Shown here: positions 14,966 to 22,491 of the stretch, piece after piece
Position numbering within the stretch: position 1 is the stretch's first letter
Layout of the letters: each line of letters opens with the position of its first letter
Source: Phycisphaerales bacterium UBA1910
GTDB taxonomy: Bacteria > Planctomycetota > Phycisphaerae > Phycisphaerales > UBA1924
Length of the DNA: 27,823 nucleotides
NCBI GenBank assembly: GCA_002337545.1
Contig: DDGE01000071.1
Span: forward strand, 55,303 to 83,125
Direction of reading: 5' to 3'
The notes under the pieces: model-generated
Told to the model about the DNA's origin: nothing
The model's input: only the letters and a program-made list of their open reading frames with translations
Databases searched by the model: none
Made by a program: the position numbers and the translations under genes

Positions 14966-16720
14966 TCACTGTTTCGTGAATCGCAGCGCCATGAACAGTG
15001 GGATTTCTTCCCGTGCTTGATTCTCTGCATGCGCTCGCGGACCCGGTTCACTGACTCGATCCGAAGTCCACTCCTCGCATCCACTGAGCAGCATGCCTGA
15101 CTGGATACCTGCGTCGACATACGCACTCATCGGGCGGTGGTGTGTGATGGTTGTTATTGCCGGTGCGCCTTTCGCCACCTCGCCAGGATTCATGACGATG
15201 GGGGTGCTCGTCGTGCTCATGTACCGATCAATGCGTCTGAACTGCACCGGCAGGTTTGTGCGCTCGTCGTGTGCCCATCCCCAAGCGCTTGCACCCATGA
15301 CGCGATACGCAGGGTGTGAAATCACGGCTACGAAACGGCCCCCGGGCTTGAGTTTCGAGGCCACGCCACGCATGACCGCCCCTAACTCTTCGATGTTCAT
15401 CAAAGCCATCACACAAACACCGGCGTCGAACTCGCCCGCATCGAGCGATTCGAGTTCCTGCGCGTTGTGTACCTGGAATGATGTGCGCGGCGTAGGCCGC
15501 TCATTCGCAGCCTCAATCAGACGCTCGGAGACATCGACTCCCAGCACTTCCACATCTGCGTGATGCGCGAGGTGTTCGCTCACAATACCCTGACCACACG
15601 CGACATCGAGGACCCGCTCACCCTGTTGCAGATCGAGCATTCGGCGCACACCCGGCAGGATGAGACGCTCATGGTGATCCGAGCCGCGGTCGTGCAAGAG
15701 CTTGTCATACCATCCCGCGACATGATCCCACCCCTGCTGGGCCTCCCGTTCCGGGTCATGCTCGAGCCCAGCGGCATCTGCAGGTGGTTCTTTTCCCATC
15801 GCACGCCAGAAGGATGCGGGCGGGGGGGCTTTGTAGCGTTGCTGCGAACCGTCTTCCTCAGGGTGGACAAGCCTGATCTGGTGCGCGTGCATGCCGAGTC
15901 GGTGTAGGTCGTCGCGGGTTGCCTTATTCTGTTGATCCCCAACGATCGGGTGACCGATCATCGCGAGGTGTTCCCGGATCTGCCCTTGCAGGTCTGGGCG
16001 GGCACGGACCTGCACGAGGGTCAGCCCATTTCCGGATTCCATAATCCGGATATGAGAGCTTGGTGTCGCCCCTTGGCCAGTAGACCTCGAAGTTGGGGCT
16101 GAGATCGTTTCCCCAGTCCGCTTTTTCTCATCATCAAAGACACCCTCTACGAGCGCGAGATATGTTGTTTCGGGGTGTGTCTGATCCCGAGGTGAATCAC
16201 TCGTATTGCGTGTCGCGACATAGAGCACCGCGCCTGAGCAAGTGTCATCAATAATGTGGGCCACGCGCATCAGCCGCCGGCGTGCCCCGGTGAGTGAGTC
16301 GACCATCTCGCAAAGAGTGGGGGATGGGCCACGAAGCACCGGAATGCCTGCGGGTTTATTCACAATGAGGATTGAATCATCTTTGTGAATGATCTCCGGT
16401 TTCGGAGGTTTGGGCATGCGTTTGCGTTCTTCGTCACCGAAGCGATCGTCTCGTCGCGGTCCCCCTGGGCGTCCACCAGGTCTGCCCATGGGTCGTCCGC
16501 CTCCGAAGCGGTTCCCGCCACCTCCGCCGCCACCGAAGCCACCTTGTCGTGGGCTTCCACGGTTCGGGCCTCCTGAGCGTCCGCCACCACCGAACCCGCC
16601 AGAGTTGCCTCCGCGTGGGGGGCGTCCGCCTCCGCCTGAGTTGCCGGAGCGTTGCCCTGATCCAAAGTATCCGCCTTGCCCACCGGATCGGTTTGAGCGT
16701 GGACCGTTTTCATGCGCCAT
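14966..16720 (-). CDS. RGG-rich / RluA-like pseudouridine synthase / class I methyltransferase fusion
   Basis: A 584-residue three-part protein. Residues about 8-92 are a Gly/Arg/Pro-rich disordered tail with many RGG, GGR and FGGG units, of the kind that binds RNA in other proteins. Residues about 108-300 match the RluA/RsuA-type fold: ILIVNKPAGIPVL, TYLALVEG and HLAMIGHPIVGD are close to family consensus. The usual HRLDxxTSG catalytic motif reads HIIDDTCSG (Asp158 retained, Arg replaced by Ile), and the GRTHQIR segment reads LQGQIR, so activity is uncertain. Residues about 330-584 are a class I SAM-dependent methyltransferase with WDHVAGWYDKLL, motif I VLDVACGQG (370-378), LGVDVSERLIEAA and KLKPGGRFVAVIS. 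The start at 16720 is preferred because AGGA lies ten bases upstream; 16729 is the alternative. It overlaps coaB by 11 bases. Its target is probably an RNA, but this is inference. Confidence 0.85.
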   Translation of the reverse strand: MAHENGPRSNRSGGQGGYFGSGQRSGNSGGGGRPPRGGNSGGFGGGGRSGGPNRGSPRQGGFGGGGGGGNRFGGGRPMGRPGGRPGGPRRDDRFGDEERKRMPKPPKPEIIHKDDSILIVNKPAGIPVLRGPSPTLCEMVDSLTGARRRLMRVAHIIDDTCSGAVLYVATRNTSDSPRDQTHPETTYLALVEGVFDDEKKRTGETISAPTSRSTGQGATPSSHIRIMESGNGLTLVQVRARPDLQGQIREHLAMIGHPIVGDQQNKATRDDLHRLGMHAHQIRLVHPEEDGSQQRYKAPPPASFWRAMGKEPPADAAGLEHDPEREAQQGWDHVAGWYDKLLHDRGSDHHERLILPGVRRMLDLQQGERVLDVACGQGIVSEHLAHHADVEVLGVDVSERLIEAANERPTPRTSFQVHNAQELESLDAGEFDAGVCVMALMNIEELGAVMRGVASKLKPGGRFVAVISHPAYRVMGASAWGWAHDERTNLPVQFRRIDRYMSTTSTPIVMNPGEVAKGAPAITTITHHRPMSAYVDAGIQSGMLLSGCEEWTSDRVSEPGPRAHAENQAREEIPLFMALRFTKQ

Positions 16721-17426
16721 GCGTTGCATTTCCTGTCAGCGAGCGGCTGCGCTGCTGGGTGAGAGGGGTGATTTGCGTAACGAGCCATCCAGCGAAGTCC
16801 TGCTTGGTGATCGCGCCGGGTGTCTCGAGTTGCAGGTCCATTCCACGCTGTGGATTGCCGATGAGTGTTGCTTCAATTGAACCGGAGTCCATTGTTTCCA
16901 AGGGATTTGCGACAATGAGATCGATGTCTTTGCGTTCCAGTTTTCCCAACGCGGATTTCAACATCCTATCGCGGGGCTCCAATGCAAACCCGACCAGCAG
17001 CTGATCCTTTCGTGCATTTCCGGCACATCCCTTGAGCAGGTCGGGGGTTGATTCCAGCTTGATCATGAGCTCGCCGGGAAGTCGCTTTCGTTTCCCTTCA
17101 AGCGAGACCTCTTCAGGGACTGGGCGGTAATCCGCTACAGCAGCGGCCATGACGAGCGTGTCGCAATCTGGAAGATGTTCTGCAAGCAGAGTTTGTAAAT
17201 CCTGACAGGACTGAAAGCGGACAACACGGACGCGATTATCGCTTGGGAGGATGGCGTTGGGGCCCAGGAGCAGGGTGACTTCCCAGCCTGCTTTGGCCGC
17301 ATGATCTGCCAGTGCACTGCCCAGCTGTCCCGATGAGCGGTTCCCAATGAATCTGACCGCATCGATTGGCTCGTAGGTGGGACCAGCGGTAATCAACAGT
17401 CGAAGTGTCGCATCGTCATTTGGCAT
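16710..17426 (-). CDS. coaB: Phosphopantothenate-cysteine ligase (stand-alone CoaB)
   Basis: A 238-residue protein covering only the CoaB part of the usual CoaBC (Dfp) bifunctional enzyme. It should join cysteine to 4'-phosphopantothenate with a nucleotide triphosphate in coenzyme A synthesis. Seen directly: LLITAGPTYEPIDAVRFIGN (10-29) and NRSSGQLG (29-36), with the Asn that binds the acyl-nucleotide intermediate; MAAAVADYRP; and KDIDLIVANP near the dimer/lysine region. No CoaC decarboxylase is fused or adjacent in the window, so CoaC must be elsewhere. The last bases overlap the downstream fusion gene, implying cotranscription. It is divergent from the pilus locus across a 211-base gap. Confidence 0.88.
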   Translation of the reverse strand: MPNDDATLRLLITAGPTYEPIDAVRFIGNRSSGQLGSALADHAAKAGWEVTLLLGPNAILPSDNRVRVVRFQSCQDLQTLLAEHLPDCDTLVMAAAVADYRPVPEEVSLEGKRKRLPGELMIKLESTPDLLKGCAGNARKDQLLVGFALEPRDRMLKSALGKLERKDIDLIVANPLETMDSGSIEATLIGNPQRGMDLQLETPGAITKQDFAGWLVTQITPLTQQRSRSLTGNATHGA

Positions 17427-17450
17427 GGATCTTGGTCTTCCTCTTCCTCA

Positions 17451-17490
17451 GATCTGGGGGGTGCGTTGGAACTGTTTGTGTTCCCAGATC
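17451..17490 (-). promoter_or_regulatory. Stem-loop in the coaB leader / divergent intergenic region
   Basis: GATCTG (17451-17456) pairs with CAGATC (17485-17490) and GGAAC (17468-17472) pairs with GTTCC (17480-17484), leaving a seven-base loop and an 11-base bulge on one side. It sits about 25-64 bases upstream of the coaB start. It could be a leader hairpin or a protein-binding site; no T-run follows. The rest of the gap 17427-17637 shows only a TATAGT at 17581-17586 as a possible -10 box for the pilus genes, without a convincing -35. Confidence 0.35.
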
Positions 17491-17637
17491 GTAGAGTCCC
17501 CAAAGGGTTCATCCTGATCAAAATCCACACTCAAGCATCCCCATCTCCCAAGGTGCTGCGATGGATCCGATTCACGCACCTATAGTGTAAGCCCGTCAAT
17601 CAATGCTCCCCGCTATTTCAGAGGATAGAGCTCACAT

Positions 17638-19377
17638 ATGGCTAGAAGTCGCAAGAAGCTTGGACAGATCCTGGTTGCTCAGGGTGCTATCAACGCCGAG
17701 CAGGCCGATCAGGGCGTAAAACACGCTCAACAGACCGGAAAGAGGATCGGCGAGGCACTCGTCGATCTTGGAATCGTCGACGAGATGAAGGTCATCAAGG
17801 CCCTCGCAGCGCAGTACGGCATGAAGTATGTGGACCTGAGCAACGACAAGGTCCGCAAGCTCATCGACGACAGTGCCCTCGATAAGTCGGTGATGAAGAA
17901 GAATCTTGTCATACCTCTTGGTAAATCTGGCGGGAAGATGCGGATTGCGATCCATGACCCGATGGATCTCGAGATGCTCGATAATCTCAGATTCCGTTTG
18001 AACATGGATATCGAGCCGATGCTCGCGACGAAGACCCAGATCAAGGGATACCTTGAGGGCGGGGATGGTCCTGCCAACCCCGCTGGTGCAGGGAGTTTAA
18101 CGGAGCCAGCGGCACCGGATCAGCAGGCCTCCCTCGTCACGGATTCAATTGACCGATCGATTGACCGTTCACTCGATCGTTCGATGGACCGGTCTATCGA
18201 TGTGAGCTCGGAAGATTCTCCGGTTGTCAAGCTCGTGAACCGCATCCTCGACGAAGCGGTGCGGAACCGCACGAGTGACATTCATATCGAGCCCATGGAA
18301 GATCGCGTTCGACTTCGGTACCGCATCGACGGTGTCTGTGTTGAACGCGACAACCTTCCCAAGCGCATGCAGAACGCGGTCCTCTCGCGACTGAAGCTGA
18401 TGGCGGGGATGAATATCGCGGAGAAGCGGGTTCCTCAGGACGGTCGAATCAAGATCTTCGTTGATGAAGTCGGTATCGACTTCCGTGTCTCGGCGTGCCC
18501 GGCATACCACGGCGAGTCTGTCGTTCTGCGTATCCTCCGTCCCGATGCGGTCCGTATTGGTCTGGAAAACCTCGGTTTTGAAGCCGAGAACCTCGAAACT
18601 TTTAACAAGATCATCCGTCGACCAAACGGCATCTTCCTTGTCACAGGGCCGACAGGTTCGGGGAAGACAACGACGCTTTATTCGGCGCTTGATGTGCTGA
18701 ACCGGCCCGACCGAAAGATCATCACGGCGGAAGACCCGGTCGAATACAACTTCGAGGGCATCAATCAGTGCCAGGTCCGTGAAGGTATCGGGCTGACCTT
18801 CCCTGCGATTCTTCGATCAATGCTGCGCCAGGCGCCCAATGTCATTCTTGTGGGTGAAATCCGAGATCGTGAAGTCGGCGAAATCGCGATCCAGGCAGCG
18901 CTGACTGGTCACCTTGTCTTCTCGACTCTCCATACAAACGATGCGCCAAGTGCGATGACGCGTTTGATCGATATGGGTATCAAGCCCTTCCTTGTCGCTT
19001 CCTCGATCCAGGCGGTCATGGCACAGCGCCTCGTGCGTGTGCTGCATAGCAGCAAGGTCATTGCAGAAGAGGAAGATCTCGATCCCAAGTATCTGAATCT
19101 GATCCGTCTCAAGATGGAAGATGCGATCGGGAAAGTCTACAAGCCGGTCCCGACCGACGAGGTGCCGACCGGATACAAGGGGCGTAAGGCTGTCTTCGAG
19201 ATGATGATCATGAACTCAGAGATCCGAGATCTTGCGTTCAACCGGGCCCCCTCGTCACGCATCCGAAAGGCCGCGATTCAGGCGGGGATGAAAGAGCTGG
19301 TTGAAGACGGGCGGACCAAGGTGCTCAATGGCGTGACGACTCCTGAGGAGATCGCGCGAGTGAGCCAGGCAGATTAA
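17638..19377 (+). CDS. pilB: PilB/GspE-family assembly ATPase (first copy)
   Basis: A 579-residue hexameric-type secretion ATPase that powers pilus or pseudopilus assembly at the inner membrane. Residues about 6-145 form an MshEN/T2SSE-N region with two RLGxxL-type motifs (KLGQILVAQGAI, 8-19; RIGEALVDLGIV, 36-47), the pattern that binds cyclic di-GMP in MshE. A linker follows with a repeated DRS(I/L/M) unit (about 170-188). The ATPase core has DIHIEP (214-219), RYRIDG (227-232), Walker A GPTGSGKTT (337-345), TAEDPVEY (363-370), Walker B VILVGEIRD (402-410) and the His box TGHLVFSTLHT (423-433). The CxxC pairs that bind zinc after MAQRLVR in most PilB/GspE proteins are missing. GAGGA lies 12 bases upstream of the ATG. 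It heads the pilus/secretion locus. Confidence 0.93.
   Translation: MARSRKKLGQILVAQGAINAEQADQGVKHAQQTGKRIGEALVDLGIVDEMKVIKALAAQYGMKYVDLSNDKVRKLIDDSALDKSVMKKNLVIPLGKSGGKMRIAIHDPMDLEMLDNLRFRLNMDIEPMLATKTQIKGYLEGGDGPANPAGAGSLTEPAAPDQQASLVTDSIDRSIDRSLDRSMDRSIDVSSEDSPVVKLVNRILDEAVRNRTSDIHIEPMEDRVRLRYRIDGVCVERDNLPKRMQNAVLSRLKLMAGMNIAEKRVPQDGRIKIFVDEVGIDFRVSACPAYHGESVVLRILRPDAVRIGLENLGFEAENLETFNKIIRRPNGIFLVTGPTGSGKTTTLYSALDVLNRPDRKIITAEDPVEYNFEGINQCQVREGIGLTFPAILRSMLRQAPNVILVGEIRDREVGEIAIQAALTGHLVFSTLHTNDAPSAMTRLIDMGIKPFLVASSIQAVMAQRLVRVLHSSKVIAEEEDLDPKYLNLIRLKMEDAIGKVYKPVPTDEVPTGYKGRKAVFEMMIMNSEIRDLAFNRAPSSRIRKAAIQAGMKELVEDGRTKVLNGVTTPEEIARVSQAD
18148..18201 (+). repeat. 12-base coding repeat encoding D-R-S-(I/L/M)
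   Basis: Four tandem units of about 12 bases encode DRSI, DRSL, DRSM, DRSI in the linker between the N-terminal domain and the ATPase core of the first PilB-like protein. The Arg and Ser codons differ between units (cga, cgt, cgg; tcg, tca, tct), so the repetition is stronger at protein than at DNA level. Confidence 0.85.
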
Positions 19378-19428
19378 AAGATATGACAATCCGGGCGAGC
19401 ACGAGATCGCCGAATAGGAGTTTGAAAT

Positions 19429-20553
19429 ATGTCCACAGTTCAGATTGACCGCTTGCTGGATACCGTGGTCAAGACCGGCGGTTCTGACCTTCACCTGACG
19501 ACAGGGCGCCAGCCGACTGTCCGTTTGCACGGTGGTCTGCGGAACCTGCAGACGAAGGTTCTCGATTCTGATGACATGGTGTCATTGATGAAATCGATCA
19601 CACCTGAACGGAATCAGCAGGAGCTTCAGGAAGAGGGCGGGACTGACTTTGGCTTTGCGTATGGCGAGGCTGCCCGTTTCCGCGTTTCTGTTTTCCGTCA
19701 ACGCGGTGATATCGCGATCGTTCTGCGCCAGATTCCGAACCGATTGCTGACATTTGATCAGATCGGCCTGCCGGATATGTGTAAGGATCTTATTCGACGT
19801 CCGCGTGGTCTGTTCCTCGTGACAGGCCCAACGGGGTCGGGGAAGACGACATCGCTGGCAACCATGATCGATTATGTCAACCAGTACATGGATCACCACA
19901 TCGTGACGATGGAAGATCCGATTGAGTACTACCACACGCACAAGAAATCGATCGTGAACCAGCGAGAAGTGGGGAATGATGTCCCCAGCTTCGCTGAGGC
20001 GCTGCGACGAGCCCTTCGACAGGACCCCGATGTCATTCTCGTGGGTGAAATGCGTGACCTCGAGACAATCGAGGCGGCTGTCCGGGCGGCGGAAACCGGT
20101 CACTTGGTTTTCGGGACCCTGCACACGACCGGTGCTGCGAAGACGATCGACCGTCTGGTTGACGCCTTCCCAGTCTCACAGCAGAACCAGATCCGGGTTC
20201 AGCTCTCGACTTCTCTTATCTGTGTCCTGTCTCAGGTTCTACTGGGGCGTATCGATACCAAGGGTATGGTTGCGGCCTACGAGTTCCTCGTGGTGACCCC
20301 GGCGATCGCGAACCTGATTCGTGATAACAAGAGCTTCCGCATCGATTCCGCGATTCAGACAGGGAAGAAGTATGGGATGCAGTTGCTTGACGATCATCTG
20401 TGGTCGCTGTACTCCAAGGGCATGATCAGTGCCGAGGAAATGGTGGATAAGTGCAAGAATCCGTCGGTTCTGCGTGACAAAGTCCATCAGGCCGGTGGTG
20501 TTATCGGGCGTCCCGAACTTGATGATCCGGACGCGAATAAAGAAGTCGAGTGA
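19429..20553 (+). CDS. pilT: PilT retraction ATPase
   Basis: A 374-residue twitching-motility ATPase that depolymerises type IV pili. Seen directly: the N-terminal PAS-like start IDRLLDTVVKTGGSDLHLTTG (split here as IDRLLDTVVKTGG and SDLHLTTG, 6-26), RFRVSVFRQRG (83-93), Walker A GPTGSGKTT (133-141), MEDPIEYYH (161-169) with the Asp box, Walker B VILVGEMRD (202-210), the His box TGHLVFGTLHT (223-233), and AIANLIRDNK, which corresponds to the C-terminal AIRNLIRE motif needed for retraction in PilT. Length and order are normal for PilT. An AGGAG site precedes the ATG, 51 bases after the first ATPase gene. Its presence argues that this locus makes a retractable pilus rather than only a secretion pseudopilus. 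Confidence 0.94.
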   Translation: MSTVQIDRLLDTVVKTGGSDLHLTTGRQPTVRLHGGLRNLQTKVLDSDDMVSLMKSITPERNQQELQEEGGTDFGFAYGEAARFRVSVFRQRGDIAIVLRQIPNRLLTFDQIGLPDMCKDLIRRPRGLFLVTGPTGSGKTTSLATMIDYVNQYMDHHIVTMEDPIEYYHTHKKSIVNQREVGNDVPSFAEALRRALRQDPDVILVGEMRDLETIEAAVRAAETGHLVFGTLHTTGAAKTIDRLVDAFPVSQQNQIRVQLSTSLICVLSQVLLGRIDTKGMVAAYEFLVVTPAIANLIRDNKSFRIDSAIQTGKKYGMQLLDDHLWSLYSKGMISAEEMVDKCKNPSVLRDKVHQAGGVIGRPELDDPDANKEVE

Positions 20554-20571
20554 CCGGAAAGCGGTCATTTT
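20551..20571 (+). terminator. Probable terminator overlapping the pilT stop codon
   Basis: TGACCG (20551-20556) pairs with CGGTCA (20562-20567) around a GAAAG loop, followed by TTTT. The first three bases are the pilT TGA. The stem is short and the T-run brief, so termination may be partial. Confidence 0.5.
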
Positions 20572-20573
20572 GA

Positions 20574-20649
20574 TCGCAATTCCATGTGTCGCAACGATTG
20601 ATTTGCGATTATTGAGTGTGTTGCAGACAACAGGTTGCGGTTCGTCTGC
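20574..20649 (+). promoter_or_regulatory. Inverted repeats upstream of the second ATPase gene
   Basis: TCGCAA (20589-20594) and TTGCGA (20603-20608) form a perfect inverted repeat with an eight-base spacer; another TCGCAA is at 20574-20579 and TTGCGG at 20635-20640. A second pair, TTGCAGAC (20621-20628) and GTCTGCGA (20644-20651), can form an eight-base stem with one wobble pair and a 15-base loop. This 136-base gap is larger than neighbouring ones and could hold an operator and promoter, but no clear -35/-10 pair is seen. Confidence 0.35.
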
Positions 20650-20695
20650 GAAAGTACATGTGGGCCTGTGATGGCCTCTGGCGGCGATGCCGCAT

Positions 20696-20699
20696 GGAG
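20696..20699 (+). promoter_or_regulatory. Ribosome binding site for the second ATPase
   Basis: GGAG lies eight bases before the ATG at 20708 and supports that start over the in-frame ATG at 20687. Confidence 0.55.
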
Positions 20700-20707
20700 T
20701 GAATGGT

Positions 20708-22438
20708 ATGGATCCTTCTGAACTTAAAGGTCGCAAGCTCGGGCGCGTGCTCACCAAGCTGAAGGTGGTGACGCGTGAACAGGTCCACGAGGCGCTCGCG
20801 GTCCAGAAGGGGCGCACCAACAAAGTCAAGATCGGTGAGATCCTCAAGGAGCTCGGTTACTGCACCCAGCTGGATATCGACCGTGCTCTCGCTGGGCAGG
20901 CAGGGATGGAGTATGTCGATCTGAGCGGACTCGAACTCGATGACGAGACCGTGAACTCGATCCCGGCTGAGAACGCGAAGGCGTATCAGTGTGTTCCGAT
21001 CGAATACGACCCCAAATCACGCAAGCTCAAGGTGGCATTGAAGAGCCCCCAGAACTTTCAAGCGGTAGACGACCTTCGCCTGCTAATGGGTGCGGAGGTC
21101 ACAGCTGTGATTGCTTCCGAGCAGTCGATTGATGCCTTGCTCGAGAAGCACTTTGCGAAGGATTCGTCACTGAGCGATGCGATGAGTCAGCTTGCGCAGG
21201 ACGAAAATCTTGCGGAACTCGGAAAGCACTCTGATCAGTCCATCGATTTGGATGCAGTCATCGATGCCGCGGGCGATAATCAGGTCATTAAGCTGCTCAA
21301 TCTCGTTCTGCTTCAGGCGATCCGCGATCGCGCTTCTGACATTCACTTTGAGCCGTTCGAGACCGAGTTCAAGATGCGTTACCGCATCGACGGCGTGCTC
21401 TATGAAATGGTGCCACCGCCCAAGCACCTTGGCACTGCGATTACCTCTCGTGTGAAGGTAATGGCGAATCTGGACATCGCTGAGCGGCGACTTCCCCAGG
21501 ACGGGCGTATTGAACTGACCGTTGGTGGAAACCCGGTCGACTTGCGTGTCGCGATCCTGCCAACAATCTACGGCGAGTCGTGTGTTATGCGTGTTCTTGA
21601 CCGTGGTAATGTGGAGCTTTCGCTGGATCGTGTCGGGTTCCGTCCTGATGATCTCCAGTTGTTCCGCAGTCTGATCGAGAAGCCCAACGGCATCGTGATC
21701 GTTACGGGCCCGACAGGCTCTGGTAAGACGACCACGCTGTATGCGGCTCTCGCAGAACTCAACGATATCGAGACAAAGATCCTTACCGCTGAGGACCCGG
21801 TCGAGTATGACATCGATGGGTTGTGTCAGGTGCAGGTGAACTCTGAGGTTGGGCTGACCTTCGCCGCGGCGTTGAGAAGCTTCCTTCGTCAGGACCCGGA
21901 TGTCATCCTGGTGGGTGAGATTCGTGACCTTGAAACGGCACAGATCGCTGTCCAGGCCTCGCTCACCGGCCACTTGGTTCTCTCGACGCTGCATACGAAT
22001 GATGCACCGAGTTCGATCATCCGCCTTGTGGACCTCGGCGTTGAACCGTTCTTGTTGACCGCAACCATCGAGGGGATCGTGGCCCAGCGACTCGTTCGTA
22101 CATTGGATGCGAAGACGAAGGAAGCCTACATCCCAACGGAACAGGAGCTCATGGAGCTTTCCCTGCGTCCGGGTGATGTGCAGGGACGCGAGTTTTACCG
22201 TCCTGGCGCAGCCGCAAATGTCGGCGGTGGGTACAAGGGGCGTATGGCGCTCTTTGAAATCATGACGATGGACGACGAAATGCGTGAACTCGTTATGAAC
22301 GAGGCGAGCACCAGCGTCCTGCGAAATACCGCCCGAAAAAAGGGCATGCGGAGCTTGCGTGAAAGCGGGCTGATGGCGATCTATGAGGGCTTGACGACAA
22401 TCGATGAGGTTGTCCGCGAGACGCTTGAAGAAGAGTAA
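20708..22438 (+). CDS. PilB/GspE-family assembly ATPase (second copy)
   Basis: A 576-residue paralogue of the first ATPase. The N-terminal region has MshEN-like motifs RKLGRVLTKLKVV (9-21) and KIGEILKELGYC (41-52). An acidic linker (about 152-190) replaces the DRS repeat seen in the first copy. The core has DIHFEP (211-216), RYRIDG (224-229), Walker A GPTGSGKTT (334-342), TAEDPVEYD (360-368), Walker B VILVGEIRD (399-407) and TGHLVLSTLHT (420-430). As in the first copy, the cysteine pairs of the zinc subdomain after VAQRLVR are absent. It precedes the platform protein gene by about 50 bases, so it may be the ATPase for the pseudopilins downstream, with the first copy serving the pilus. That assignment is inference. 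Confidence 0.92.
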   Translation: MDPSELKGRKLGRVLTKLKVVTREQVHEALAVQKGRTNKVKIGEILKELGYCTQLDIDRALAGQAGMEYVDLSGLELDDETVNSIPAENAKAYQCVPIEYDPKSRKLKVALKSPQNFQAVDDLRLLMGAEVTAVIASEQSIDALLEKHFAKDSSLSDAMSQLAQDENLAELGKHSDQSIDLDAVIDAAGDNQVIKLLNLVLLQAIRDRASDIHFEPFETEFKMRYRIDGVLYEMVPPPKHLGTAITSRVKVMANLDIAERRLPQDGRIELTVGGNPVDLRVAILPTIYGESCVMRVLDRGNVELSLDRVGFRPDDLQLFRSLIEKPNGIVIVTGPTGSGKTTTLYAALAELNDIETKILTAEDPVEYDIDGLCQVQVNSEVGLTFAAALRSFLRQDPDVILVGEIRDLETAQIAVQASLTGHLVLSTLHTNDAPSSIIRLVDLGVEPFLLTATIEGIVAQRLVRTLDAKTKEAYIPTEQELMELSLRPGDVQGREFYRPGAAANVGGGYKGRMALFEIMTMDDEMRELVMNEASTSVLRNTARKKGMRSLRESGLMAIYEGLTTIDEVVRETLEEE

Positions 22439-22491
22439 TGAACACCTCGGGGTCTGTGCAGGCTCTGTGTGCAGTTGTGAAGGACTGAGTC

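Noticed and set aside
16389..16880. Plus-strand Pro-rich frame of 163 codons
   Set aside because: It is the complement of the Gly/Arg-rich tail of the fusion protein, which explains the Pro runs.
19394..19411. Small GGCGA/TCGCC inverted repeat before pilT
   Set aside because: A five-base stem with an eight-base loop and no T-run is likely chance in this base composition.
20572..20707. Cyclic di-GMP riboswitch upstream of the second ATPase
   Set aside because: The gap has inverted repeats, but the conserved GEMM-type core sequences are not present.
21167..21994. Minus-strand open frame of 275 codons opposite the second ATPase
   Set aside because: The + strand carries Walker A, Walker B and His-box motifs across this stretch. 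The antisense frame has no recognisable domain.
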